A DNA stretch of 64,000 nt, from NCBI GenBank assembly GCA_947462335.1, contig OX381720.1, positions 3,107,501 to 3,171,500 on the forward strand, given 5' to 3'. Below are positions 21,685-32,715 of this stretch, one piece after another. The position numbers and the translations under genes were made by a program. Below the pieces are notes generated by a model. The model was not told where the DNA came from and made no database searches. It saw nothing but the letters and a program-made list of their open reading frames with translations. This DNA comes from Harmothoe impar. Its lineage: Eukaryota; Annelida; Polychaeta; Phyllodocida; Polynoidae. Within the stretch, counting starts at the first letter, position 1. Every line of letters begins with the position of its first letter.

Positions 21685-23059
21685 ACTATTACAAAATTTC
21701 TATAATCCTGTACTCGAGAAACACTGCTTCACCGGTTAAGAACAAAACCTTTAGTGTTTGCAAATATTCTAACTCATGATTCACCTCACACTCGCATACA
21801 TCGATATAGATGACAATGAAGATAATCAATGTACTAAGAAGTGGGAATTGATTTAAGTAAATGGCATTTGTCTTCTCAGTGATATAATATTTCCCATGTG
21901 AGATTGATCTTGGTAGCATAGTAAATAAAACTTTGGATACTTGAGAGCAGCATGTTGTTCTTCCAGTTCAGTGGTTAGAAAAGGTAAAGACAGCATGCTT
22001 TGTTAGTGTTCCTTAGTTTGCCCTCTAGGCTATAAAATATTTAATACAATGTGAGTAACATGAAATTATAATTGTCGAGCTAAAACATTTGTCCATATCA
22101 CCATATTTCTATATTTACCAATATCAGTTACATACAGATAAGCTGCATAGTGATTAGCAGAATATTGAACTCCAGCTCAAGGAGTTAACCATGAATAGCT
22201 TAATCCTTTAAGGATGGCATGATACCTTAATGCATCATACCCTTTGACAGCATGATGCCGACCATACAGGGTTAAGACACTCTCAAAGGGTCGGCATGAT
22301 GTGCCAATGTAGCACCGGCAAGTTACTCGCCGGGGCTGCAATGGTGCATCATGACGACAAATATCATCTTTTAGTGGCATCTGTCCTTAAAGGGTTGAAT
22401 TAACAGTCAGGGGCAAATGTGTTCTACTTCCATTTTGAAAAGAAACATACCGTACCGTCGAGTATAAGCGCCCTGGTGCTTTAACTTTGGGGAGCCCGTT
22501 ATCCCCAAGGCTAATATAAGATAGGTACTTACTTTCAGGACCCCCACTAACTCACACTTATACAAGAGCAGTGCTGATTCAAAAGCTGGTGCGTAAAGGG
22601 GTACAATACTCTAGATCTTTAATTCCCCCCAATAGATTTTCCCAGGATTACAGCAGTTGCTTTCTACATGTATTTACTGTAGACATGTGAGAAAAAACAG
22701 GACCTTGTGGTTGAAATAACCAGAGTAGGGCATTTGCTCATGAGTCACTTGTGTAGAATTATTGAAATGAATATAACTTAATTCTTATGATCAACACTTC
22801 AGGGACTAGAGGTGATGCAATCGTAGACCAGAGTCACATCAAAAGATAAATGACCAAAGTGGAAAAAACAACTGCTAGGCCATATGTTTAATTCAACATT
22901 CAACATTTAATATGTTTGGTTCAAAAGTCGGGACAACATTTTAATATCTATTTTAAGTTCTGAACATTGGATATGCAAAAAACTGGAGACATATGCTTGA
23001 TAACCATACCTAACTACAATATGGCAAAACGGTAGAAGATCCAGTTGTTGGACACTATA
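21685..23059. other. Spacer between receptors C1 and D1
   Basis: Contains the 5' flank of C1 (about 21775-21960), related to the orphan block at 16740-16925, and a TTAA-flanked MITE at 22204-22399. A MITE-end-like phrase (ACCGTCGAGTATAAGCGCC) lies near 22454 and also in unit 2 near 57618. No coding region is supported. Confidence 0.6.
22204..22399. mobile_element. 196-bp TTAA-flanked MITE (shared by both units)
   Basis: Bounded by TTAA at 22200-22203 and 22400-22403. Ends contain CCTTTAAGGA in inverted order. The interior has GGTCGGCATGATG and GCAATGGTGCATCATG. The unit 2 copy is at 57367-57563, so insertion preceded the duplication. The same family occurs reversed in the channel intron at 10784-10990. 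Confidence 0.7.
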
Positions 23060-24136
23060 CTAAAAACAACTGCTCTGTTCCCTTCTCTGTCCTGCTTGCA
23101 CTGGTGTAGTCTGAGATTGCAACTCAATTGGTCTTGCTAATTCCCTTATTCTGCAACACTGGAATATACTGAAAAATATTTTTCTGAATATGGACCCAGT
23201 CATGCAGTATAAGATGAAATTGATGCTGTGATTTATAACGTCCATATTGTTTCCAATATGGAGAAATATTTGGATCAGATAGACATCTATCCCAACGTAT
23301 TCTGATATTGTACGGACAATAAGAGTAACCTTTACAGGTAAAGTAGTCACAATAAATACAATGCAAATAGCAAGCATTGTGATAGTCAGACTGGTCTTCA
23401 TACTAGCAGACCTTCCCTGTTGAGATGTCTGGTGTTGGGCTCTAAATTTCTTCTTTTTGTGGATTCTTTTCAGTATCAGTACATTCAAGATAGAGATAAC
23501 ACAAAAGGGGATGATACAGTACGCACATCCCAGAAAAAGTGAATAAAGTGTTTCAATCAGAAATCCTGATCCAAATGAGTGGCAAACATGCATCCCATTT
23601 ACTTGTTCAATATTACAGGTGAATAAAAGTGGAAGGTCAACAATACATATCACAAAGACTAATATCAATATTGTGAACATTAATTTTTTTCTAGTACAGT
23701 AGCTGTGTGCTTTCAGAGGAAGGAAAACAGCAATGAAACGTTCAGTGGAAATCAATACAATCAACCAAGAAGATACTATCATTGCAGAGTAATAAACAAA
23801 CATGATTATACGACATAGCCATATTGATGAGGAGAGAGGAAGGTAGTTATATATCACCATTAAAATGTCACACACCAGAGATGCATTATCAAAAGCAGCA
23901 AGAACTAGAAGCAAAATCATGAAGACAGAGGTCCTTATGAGGGAGCCATACAGTATCACAATGATAACCAGACTGTTCAATACTGTCCCAATCACACTTA
24001 GAGTTAATTCTGTAATTCGGCTACCCTCAAAGTAACTCGTCTCCTGTGAAGCTGTGGAATTGTTGTCAATGCTGTGACCAATTACTTGAGCATCAGCAGA
24101 TGTCTGGTTTTCCTCAAAGTTCATAATGTAGACCAT
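23060..24136 (-). CDS. Class A 7TM receptor D1, intronless
   Basis: About 358 residues from the ATG at 24136; a second in-frame ATG at 24124 (MNFEENQ) fits the start of relatives E and F better. The ectodomain has NQT and NNST sites. TM1 has GTVLNSL, TM2 LVLAAFDN, TM3 LCRII to STERF, ECL2 HVCHSFGSG, a basic loop 3 (KKKKFRAQ), TM6 TTLPVK, and TM7 NHSINFILY with SIFRKIFF helix 8 and an FQCCR palmitoylation-like cysteine pair. The tail is long, Gln/Arg-rich, and lacks the TVL end of A/C/G. It forms a subfamily with E and F. The unit 2 partner (58234-59272) is a pseudogene. Confidence 0.92.
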   Translation of the reverse strand: MVYIMNFEENQTSADAQVIGHSIDNNSTASQETSYFEGSRITELTLSVIGTVLNSLVIIVILYGSLIRTSVFMILLLVLAAFDNASLVCDILMVIYNYLPLSSSIWLCRIIMFVYYSAMIVSSWLIVLISTERFIAVFLPLKAHSYCTRKKLMFTILILVFVICIVDLPLLFTCNIEQVNGMHVCHSFGSGFLIETLYSLFLGCAYCIIPFCVISILNVLILKRIHKKKKFRAQHQTSQQGRSASMKTSLTITMLAICIVFIVTTLPVKVTLIVRTISEYVGIDVYLIQIFLHIGNNMDVINHSINFILYCMTGSIFRKIFFSIFQCCRIRELARPIELQSQTTPVQAGQRREQSSCF

Positions 24137-25769
24137 GGACACACTAATACTGAATCATGTACTTTGTTCAAAACCTGAAAATGAACTATTAAACAGATCA
24201 TTTTGAATCTGATTAACTTGCACAGCAATGAGTTGTCTGTGGACTGGTGGTGTTTGTATGCTGGGGTCCACAATAATATAGCTTCGGCGACAGAATGAGG
24301 AAGTCTCTCCTGGACACAGGTGGAAATGATGAAAGTAAATTATAATTGTTTACAATATCAGGACCGAATCTATATTCATATTCATGAGACCTATTCAAAT
24401 ATCAATTACAATGAGAGGTAGAATTTTAGATTGTTGAGTGTGCTCACTGTTCTGCAAATATAACTTCTTTTCACTTACCATTATCCAAATCAATATCAAA
24501 CTAATCTGAATTTGTGTCTCATCTGCATAGGTAGACCTTATCATTCGCAAAGTCTGAGTCCAAAGAAGGTACACCATTGATCAATAATAATATGGTCTGA
24601 GGAAAGTACCAATCATGCAACATGCTATTAAGTTAATAGATGCTATCAGGTAAACTTACTTGTATCAATGTTAACTTTTGGAGCATTATTCAGAGGCATG
24701 TAGTTACTGGCAAAGCAAGTGTCATATACACAGCGACATAATTGAATACTTTCTTATATGTATTCTTCCTTCGTATTTTGTTAAAGCACAACATCTGTCT
24801 GATTCATACCCAGTTTATCTATCATGGAAATACCAGGGTCCCTTCCTCATCCATTCTATAATGATATGAGTAAAACATGTGCAAATGCTACTAAAAAAAT
24901 CAGTGCATCATTGTTTTATCATATCTCATTAGCTACGGGTGCCCACATTTTGTGTGTGGTATTTTTGCTGATGTGTCAGAAGATGTGACAAGAAAGGGGG
25001 CCCCCTAGATGGAAGGCCCCTTGCAGGTTGGGATCGATAAGTCACTGAAATTGAGGGCTCCAGATCACAAAGTCGCTTTTTAGACCATTTTTACTATAGC
25101 CAAATTTGTGCAAAATTAGCATAAGAGCAGAGGTATGTGGATGTTACACAATGCAAGATAACGAAGCTAGTTTTATTGAATTTTATTGAATCGAAATTTA
25201 CTTCATATGCTACATTGTGTAGGAATGCTTCACCGTATAGTATAGATTGAATGAGTTGTATCTCCAACAATGTCAATATTTTTTGTTGAATTTGCATCAC
25301 ATTCAGCACGGGTTATAAAATGTTTGTTGATGGCATTAGGACTGGGAAGTGAAAGGGCTCTAATGAACTCTGTGTTGATAGAATTAATGTTATCCCTGTT
25401 TAGGAGAAGGTATGTGTTTGTAATTTTATTTCCATGCACAAAGTCACTGATGTGGTTGCCGAGGTGACCATGACAGGATACAGACAGTATATTTACACTC
25501 ACTCAACAAACAGGGGAACAAAATATGCAATCTATAACTTCTACCTCAGGATATTGAAAGTTCAAACAGTCTCATGTTGTAGAGTTGGGCTAGGGAAATG
25601 TTGAGTGTAAAGAACTCATTTCTACCTGTATCTAAGAGAAAGTTTCTGCATTATATCTATGTTGCAAAGTGGACTGAGTAGCATCTTCCTACAGAGACTG
25701 CAGTGACCTGTACAACATATATAGATTTAAATGTGGAGTATCCTAAATAGGTCATTTACAGGCTACTTG
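24137..25769. other. Spacer 5' of receptor D1; mostly deleted in unit 2
   Basis: No gene is supported. From 24455 onward the sequence has no partner in unit 2, which jumps from the equivalent of 24454 to that of 27348. The frame at 25230-25502 (minus) has no recognisable relative. Confidence 0.6.
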
Positions 25770-26040
25770 ATTAAGTATTACTGTGAAAATAAGACATTAT
25801 TGGATGATTTACTGCCTGCTAACAGTGTGAGAATTCAGCATTGTATTTGCTGTGAGTGGTTTACTCGAAAGGGTTCTTTACTATTGCCTGTACAATGTTA
25901 CAGTATATCGGAATAGATATTCGTCAGAACCAAATGTTTTTTACATTGGACACACTGTGGACATCATGAATGGCAGCATGAATTTCACCTAATACTGCAT
26001 GACTTGCATGTGTTGGCCGTTTCCAGCATTGTAGAGTAAG
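25770..26040 (+). pseudogene. Internally deleted relic of an E/F-type 7TM receptor
   Basis: The first part reads ENKTLLDDLLPANS, the N-terminal signature of E (ENPNFLDNFLPANS) and F (ENQTFLDELLPPNS). The second part (about 25965-26035) reads like the TM7-to-tail DNA of E: TGGACATCATGAAT, ACTGCATGACT, TTCCAGCATTGTAG. TM1 to TM6 are gone. It lies just upstream of E on the same strand, which points to local tandem duplication followed by collapse. Confidence 0.75.
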
Positions 26041-26214
26041 GAAATTAATAAGGCACTTAAGGGGGCAATAACAAGGTTCTTTTCGAGATGGTCTTGCTCG
26101 AGACAATATTGAATTACTGACTTTGAACTATTTCTGTAATCCTTGTGTTATATGATATATGCAGGCATTCAAATAGATATTTTATTCAGCATAATTATAC
26201 ACATAGTCAACAGT

Positions 26215-27211
26215 ATGGATTTTACAGAAAATCCAAATTTTCTGGATAATTTTCTGCCTGCAAACAGCACTGTGAAGAATGTCACAGCTACACATGACCC
26301 CAGTTCCTTAACAGCTAGCCAAATAATAGGCCTAGCTCTATGTGTGACTGGAACAGTGTTGAACAGTCTGGTTATCATCGTAGTACTGTGTGGCTCCCTC
26401 ATGAGGAACTCCATCTTCATGATCCTGCTGCTAGTCCTCGCTGTCCTTGATAATTTAAATCTGTTGTTTGTTATATTAGTGGAGATATATAACCACTTCC
26501 CTCTCTCCTCATCTGTATGGCTCTGCCGCATCATTGTGTTTGGTTATTACACTGCGTCAAATAGTTCTTCATGGTTGGTTGTTTTGATTTCCACTGAACG
26601 TTTCATCTTTGTATTCTCCCACACAAACACACATCTACTGTGCAAGAGGAAAAATAAAGATGATACTCTTGATTATAGTGGTAATTATGTGTATTGTTGA
26701 CCTCCCACTTTTATTCACCTGTAACATTAAGGAAGAGTATGGCATGCATGTTTGCCAGTCATTTGGATCAGGATCCCTGATTGAGACAATCTATTCAGTT
26801 TTTCTTGGTTGTGTGTACTGTATCATCCCCTTTTGTGCCATCTCTATCTTGAATGTAATAACACTGAAAAAGATTCACACGAATAGAAAGTTTAGAGCCC
26901 AACACCTGAAATCTGAGCAAGGAAGATCTGCCAGTATGAACACCAGTCTGATTTTCACAATGCTTGCTATTTGTATCATCTTTGCTGTGACTACGCTACC
27001 AGTAACCATTATTATTACTCTCCGTACGATATCAGAGTATGTTGAAATAGATTTAATTTATCTCAATCAAATATCTTTCCTAATTGTTTACAATATGGAC
27101 AATATGAATCACAGCATAAACTTTATCTTGTACTGCATGACTGGGTCTGTATTTAGACACCCATTTATTAGTCTTTTCCAGTGTTGTAGAAAACTTAACA
27201 AGAGCAATTAA
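26215..27211 (+). pseudogene. Class A 7TM receptor E, one frameshift (unit 1 only)
   Basis: The ATG at 26215 opens MDFTENPNF. Frame one gives the ectodomain, TM1 (GTVLNSLVII), TM2 (LAVLDNLNL) and TM3 up to STERFIFVF. A one-base loss at about 26612-26620 shifts the frame. Frame two gives PTQTHIYCARGK, TM4, ECL2 HVCQSFGSG, TM5, basic loop 3 (NRKFRAQH), TM6 TTLPVT, TM7 NHSINFILY and tail FQCCRKLNKSN to the stop at 27211. Apart from that shift it is complete, so it is a recent pseudogene or a sequencing error. It is on the plus strand, opposite to its relatives D and F. Unit 2 lost it by a 2.9-kb deletion. Confidence 0.9.
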
Positions 27212-27249
27212 GATGCAGTCGCCAACACTGTGTCATCAATCATGATGTG

Positions 27250-27325
27250 CATTTATTGCATTGCCTCACAAGATCAACCCTTAGGCAGACATTCCTCACG
27301 CATGTGTTATGTTGTAAGACAAATA
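27250..27325 (+). pseudogene. Relic of a receptor 3' end (TM7-helix 8)
   Basis: The DNA TATTGCATTGCCTCACAAGATCA..AGGCAGACATTCC aligns with the end of receptor B1 (TATTGTCTCACAGGATCAGTCTTCAGACAGACC, about 18912-18945). It lies 40 bases after the stop of E and is separate from it. No open frame of use remains. Confidence 0.6.
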
Positions 27326-27933
27326 CATCATCAATTTAAAACAGTGCCAGAAGCATCCACTTAGTTAGTTTTAGTATGTTGTGATTGATAGAAATGCTGT
27401 TGTTTGTAGTTCTGCCAGAAATAAAATGTTTGCTGATAAATGATTGCTGTATATCTCTGTTTTTATACTTCTAAAACAATTGATCAATTGTTAACAATTA
27501 TATTTATATATCAATCATAACACTATGCTTCATGATTGGATAATCAACTTAATACTAATATGTTACCTGGTATGTGATTGGATAATATTGGTTAGCAACG
27601 GTTAGTTGGGGGCATACACCACCTGGCGGGGGTTACCTTGCCACCTCCAGGGGTGCAGACACCAACTACCATTATATTTACCTAAGATGGCACCAGTGCT
27701 TTACCACCTGGCGGATTACTCAATAGGGGAGATAAGTCCTGTCTGGACAGCACACCTGGATAATTAGGGGGATTAGATATGTCTGGGGGGCTTAACTCAG
27801 CTTGGCTTAGTGTGAGGTACCGGGGAAATACATGTGGTCCTTATTAAACTTATATTGGCTTTATGCCTCGTATTTTGGTTCATAAATAATATTTAATAAA
27901 TAAGTATGAATTATTATTATTAATAATTCATAT
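27326..27933. other. Spacer between E and F1
   Basis: Aligns from 27348 onward with unit 2 (from 59602). Within about 27600-27840 lies a G/C-richer block (CACCTGGCGG occurs twice) that is nearly identical in both units and may be an older repeat. Unit 2 carries an extra 550-base insertion at the point equivalent to 27851. Confidence 0.6.
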
Positions 27934-28921
27934 TTATGACCTAATGTTATGTAATGCTACGTAATCATGCGATGTACAAATGGGGTAAAAGGAAAGAGGG
28001 GTTCTGTGGTGTGACAAATTCATGCTGTGATTCATATTATCCAAACTGTAGGCAATTTGGAGATATATTTGGTTGCAATAGATTATATTTACTCCAATGT
28101 ACTCTGATATTGTATGGATAATGCTAATTATCCGTCCAGGTAAAGTAGTCAGGGCAAAGATGATACAAATAGCAAGCCTTGTGATGGTCAAACTTTGGCT
28201 CATACTGGCAGATCTTCCATGTTGAGTACTCTGGTGTTGGGCTCTAAACTTTCTCTTCGTCTGAATCTTTTTCAATGTCATTACATTCAGGATAGAAATA
28301 ACACAAAAGGGGATGATGTAATACACACATCCAAGAATAGATAGATTCAATCAGAGATCCTGATTTAAATGAGTAACAACCATGCATTCCATTGACTTTG
28401 TGAATGTTACAGATGAATAAAAGTGGAATGTCACAATACACATCATTACAACTAGGATAACAATCATAAACATTATTTTTTCCCTTGTACAGTAGATGTG
28501 TGCTTTCAATGGAGAATACAGCTATGAAATGCTCGGCTGAGATCAGCACAATTATCCATGACGATATATTAAATGCAGTATAAAATACAAAGACAATTAT
28601 ACGACAGAGCCATGTTGATGGGGACAGAGGAACATGATTATATATATCCATTAAAATAATGACAACAAGGTATAAATAGTTAAAGACAGCAAGAACTAAG
28701 AGCAGGACCATGATGACAGAGGTCCTCACGAGAGAGCCAAACATTATCACAATCATAACTAGACTGTTCAACACTGTTCCAATCACACACAGGGTGATAA
28801 AGAATTGCCAACCTGTAAAAAATGAGTTATTCGCCTCAAGTGCAGCTATGACTGTAATGTTCTCAGTGCTGTTAGGAGGCAACAATTCATCCAGAAAAGT
28901 CTGATTTTCCTTGATATTCAT
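27934..28921 (-). pseudogene. Class A 7TM receptor F1, several frameshifts
   Basis: The ATG at 28921 opens MNIKENQTFLDELLPPNS. TM1 (GTVLNSLVMI), TM2 and TM3 (SAEHFIAVF, where E-R-F has become E-H-F) are readable. A pair of shifts garbles the start of TM4 (about 28440-28520), another follows ESIYS at about 28350, and the last frame gives TM5, KRKFRAQHQ loop 3, TM6 TTLPGR and NHSMN. After that the text diverges, so NFxLY, helix 8 and the tail are missing. The same C-terminal break is in F2, so it predates the 32-kb duplication. Confidence 0.9.
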
Positions 28922-29825
28922 TTTGTAGACTCTGTGCACGGGAATGCTGAGACTAATAGCTATTAAATGCTTAACAATAAAATACAAAGTGTTGTCCATT
29001 GAGGGGTTTGAGTCCAGAAACTTTGTTCTGTTTGTTGAAGTCTCTGCAGAACAAACGTTTTACAGATAGTATTGTATAACTGTTGGAATTACAATGCAAC
29101 AGCTTCAATACATGATGTAAATGGAAGGGTTTTTCACAGACATAAATACCGAAAGGTGAGAAGTAAATTAACATTTCCCTTTACCCATGTTTGTTCAAAT
29201 AGGTGAGACATATTCAAATATCAATATTGAGATGTATAAACCATAAATCTATGATTTTATTCGATTTTTTTTCTTCTGCTGCAAATAAAAATTCTTCAGG
29301 GTTTTATGTCAAATACTATTATTCATATGTCTCACTCTCTATGATATTATCCACTGCTGAGGAGGATTCCTAAAATAGGAGGCTAACAGTTTCTAACCTG
29401 CTGATGTTTTGTGACAGTCAGGATGTCAGCTCTGTTTGCAAAATACAATGTGTAGCCAAGAGACATGGGTGGAACCCGTAGAAACTCTGCTTTAAAAATC
29501 TTTATCATTAATATGTTATGTGGACCATGTCCATTAGTGCAGGAAGACTATAATGACACAGTATTGACCCAGCGAGTTTACATGGAATAAACACCATTTT
29601 GAGTCTAATCTACTTCCCTAATCAGCAATTCACTAGCATAGGAGACTGCATGCCATTCTTCCATGCAATGCTATGTATACAGGTGTGTATATATCGAGAA
29701 AATCTTACGGTAACAGAGAAAAGGGTTTTTGAATATTGACATTGAAAGGCAGGACACCTGTTACAATTGCATGACAAAGCCTTCTCTGCACCTTTAATGG
29801 ACAGATTATTGCAATGGTACATTCA
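28922..29825. other. Spacer upstream of F1
   Basis: No gene is supported. Unit 2 lacks 28737-30098 through a single deletion. Confidence 0.6.
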
Positions 29826-29916
29826 ACAGCAATAGCAACAGCAACAGAATCATGAAGATAGAATTCCACATGAGAGAGCTAAAGACAATAACAATGATCA
29901 TGAAACTTAATATAGT
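29826..29916 (-). pseudogene. Relic of a 7TM receptor (TM1-TM2)
   Basis: The minus strand reads approximately LSFMIIVIVFSSLMWNSIFM followed by a run of Leu, matching the TM1-loop-TM2 segment of D and E (SLVIIVILYGSLMRTSVFM). It is flanked by unrelated sequence, so only about 90 bases survive. Confidence 0.65.
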
Positions 29917-31674
29917 GGGGTCAACATAACCGGCCGGCTTGTACCACCTAGGTTCTATTAACCAACTGCACAGTTTCCTTTAACAATCAAGCCTAGTGTA
30001 CTTGAGCCAGCCTGAGTGTCCATGTGTTGCATCATCAGTGGGCTGTATTGATAAGGCAGGCCATCACCAGTCACTGGCAGGTCCCACTGGGAGCTCCTGG
30101 CTGTGGGTTCACTCACTTAATATGACCTACAGTCAATCAGCTACCAGGACTCGCCTGATAGAACCTGGAACAAGCCTGCCCCCCACATGGACCACCCCTC
30201 CCCATCGAGGAGAAGCACCTGTTGCAAGTTTTGTCAGGCTTTATATCATCCCAAGAAAAAGAAAATAGGGGGTCAGGGGCAAAATAATATTGGCAGAATG
30301 CCAAGGTGTGGCATTTGAATGACAGATAAAGGACATATAAGTGGCATATAAATGGGGGAAATCTGCAAATATCATGGTTTTAGGTAGTTCCATCTTTTTG
30401 GTCACTATGTGCCATATGCGTAGATCGTGTTAAGTACCTCTAAAGATCTGGTGATTTCATCCTTAAAGTAACCACTTCACCACCTTCGTACAAATATACA
30501 TCTAACTAGTACAGGAGTACATGATGAACATGAGTTAAATATTCTTGAGGAATGTAATGAAGCAACAATCACATAAACAAAAGTATTGTTGATGCTCTAT
30601 AAATTTGTAACACTCTGGCAGCTGACAATTGGCCCTAGGATAACGGACCCTCTGCATTTTAACCACATGATGATTGGCCCCCTGATGATAGGCCCTATAG
30701 CAATTGGCCCCCATGACTGTAAGCCCTCCGGAACCTGTGTCAGGAACGTAACGTCCGAACAAAGTTGTGCAGCTGGTAAGTCTTTATTTTAACAAAATTC
30801 CTCTACTGAACTGTCTTTTTTGACTGATTCCCTCTACCCTTCCTTTTTCACTGAAACCCCTAGGGTCAGCTAAGTTTGATAAACTTCCGCGTATAACCCA
30901 CACGTCATGTTTACCCAGAACCCCAACATTGTGAGAGCCCTATAACCAGCACCTCCCATATTCCTGCTAGAAGAAAGAATGGTGAGACAAATGTCCAATG
31001 TCCACATACATCAGGACGTTAGGGGGTCCAGACTTTAGGGGGTCCATACGTTAGGGGGAAATACATAAGTATCTATGGAACGTTGTAGGTAAACAGCCAA
31101 GGTAGCGGGACCATTTCAAAGAAATGCTAAGACATAATACATGTTTAATCAACTGATCAAAGTTTTTATATTCACATATCAAAAACCTCTGTACCGATTG
31201 TAGATAAAATAATATTGTAATGATTTTGTATACATTGAGTGAAAAATTTAAAAAAGAATATATAAAAAAGCTGTACATAACCAGGAGGAAATACAACATC
31301 TAGATATTTCAGTGCTAATGTTTAACAGATAAACAGTTTCAACATGATACCGATAATCTTTGTTAAAGTCCTGTACACAAACCAATATGTTATATAAAAT
31401 AAATTTTGATGTTAAGCATCTTTTCCTTGATTGTTTGAATATTGAAATAAACTTGGATTCCTGATTTATTATATCGTAGGCATACCTGTGATTGTGATAT
31501 GAAAAAAGACCAAATAAAGTTAAATTGTTCTAACAAAAACAACCCGCGGTGCATTACTAACTAACAAATAAATTGGATGTAATATAGAATTTGTACTTTT
31601 TGGATACTTACAAGTCATTGAAATTGTCACCTTCTTTATCATGCATTTATCATGAACCATATGAAATATCTATC
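29917..31674. other. Spacer between F1 and G1
   Basis: The part at about 30110-30260 aligns with 61441-61826 of unit 2 and holds the empty site (GGACCACCC, 30189-30197) of a foldback element found there. Short unit 1-only tandem phrases occur: GATTGGCCC-like four times at about 30626-30710, and TTAGGGGGTCCA-like three times at about 31018-31062. No coding region is supported. Confidence 0.6.
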
Positions 31675-32715
31675 TTAAAGAACAGTTTCCTCTATAGTTG
31701 CACATCTTCTCTGGGTATGCCTTCTTGTATTACATCCTTGAGAACATGGTAGAAGTTGAACTAAGGTCCTCCTGAAGACTGACCCAGTCAGACAGTACAG
31801 CACAAAGTTCACACTGTGGTTGACATACCTCAATCTGTATAGTGTTTTTAAGTAAGTACTGGGGTTGCGGGTAAAATCTGCACCAAAAAATGAAGAATAT
31901 GTCACCCAGACAAGGCAGAGTTCCCCAGGCAAAGTGGTGATTATAAAGACGATGCACACAGCCAACATTGTGAATGTCAGGTGTGTTTTATCATGAGTCC
32001 TTTTCTGATGTTGGACTCTGAACTGTCCTATAGAATGGATCCTTTTCACTATCCTAATATTTGATATTGCCATGATGCAGAAGGGTATGATAGAGTACAC
32101 TAATACAGTACAAAACACAAAGAGAGTTTGGGGGAAAGTTGTAGGCCCAAAGGGAATGCATACATGTAAATTATCTATGGTTTTTACATGGCATGTGAAT
32201 ATTATTGGAATATGGATTGCACATATTATGACAATAAGAATTAATATGGAGAGGCAAACCTTTCTTCCGGTACAGTATATGTGTGCCTTTAACGGGTAAA
32301 ATACAGCAATAAAGCGTTCAATTGAAATAAAGACAATTAACCAAGAAGAAACAGCCGGTGAAGTATAGATCATAAAAACAGTAAATTGACAAATATGAAT
32401 CGAGGTAGAGAATGGGAACAATGTATATAATTCTTCTTGTCTTAACATGACAGACAATAATGATGAGCTGTCTGCAATAGCTAGAGCCAGCAGCAGTACC
32501 ATAAACACAGATGTCTTCATGAGGGAGCCATAGGTAATAACGATGATAATGAGGCTATTGAGTACCACCCCAATGCTAAATAAAACAAAGGTGATTATTG
32601 TTTTTGATGATATCCGAGCATAATCAGACTCATCTGAGTTCGCCATACAACTGGTCATGTTATCAAAGCATGAAGAATTATAATGCAGAGATTGGTTCCC
32701 CAGAATGCCCTCCAT
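31675..32715 (-). CDS. Class A 7TM receptor G1, intronless
   Basis: 346 residues from the ATG at 32715 (MEGILGNQS); the longer open frame to 32781 has no upstream ATG. The ectodomain has NQS, NSS and NMT sites. TM1 has GVVLNSL, TM2 LALAIADS, TM3 ICQFTVF to SIERF, ECL2 HVCIPFG, TM5 with SIIPFC, TM6 TTLPGE, and TM7 NHSVNFVLY with SVFRRTLVQLL helix 8. The tail has paired cysteines and ends TIEETVL, a [ST]-x-L PDZ-ligand form. It marks the junction of the two units: G0 lies one period to the left and G2 one period to the right. Confidence 0.95.
   Translation of the reverse strand: MEGILGNQSLHYNSSCFDNMTSCMANSDESDYARISSKTIITFVLFSIGVVLNSLIIIVITYGSLMKTSVFMVLLLALAIADSSSLLSVMLRQEELYTLFPFSTSIHICQFTVFMIYTSPAVSSWLIVFISIERFIAVFYPLKAHIYCTGRKVCLSILILIVIICAIHIPIIFTCHVKTIDNLHVCIPFGPTTFPQTLFVFCTVLVYSIIPFCIMAISNIRIVKRIHSIGQFRVQHQKRTHDKTHLTFTMLAVCIVFIITTLPGELCLVWVTYSSFFGADFTRNPSTYLKTLYRLRYVNHSVNFVLYCLTGSVFRRTLVQLLPCSQGCNTRRHTQRRCATIEETVL

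Larger units (their letters stand above)
1..32270. repeat. Tandem segmental duplication, unit 1 (about 32 kb)
   Basis: Base 1 aligns without a gap to about 32271, both inside receptor G, and the same order of genes and spacers then follows: G, A, DEG/ENaC, B, C, D, (E), F, G. Offsets between partners drift from 32187 (A) to 31723 (B) to about 35152 (C) because insertions and deletions differ between units. Genes on both strands keep order and orientation, so the repeat is head-to-tail. Seen directly; whether it is genomic or an assembly join is inference. Confidence 0.96.
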
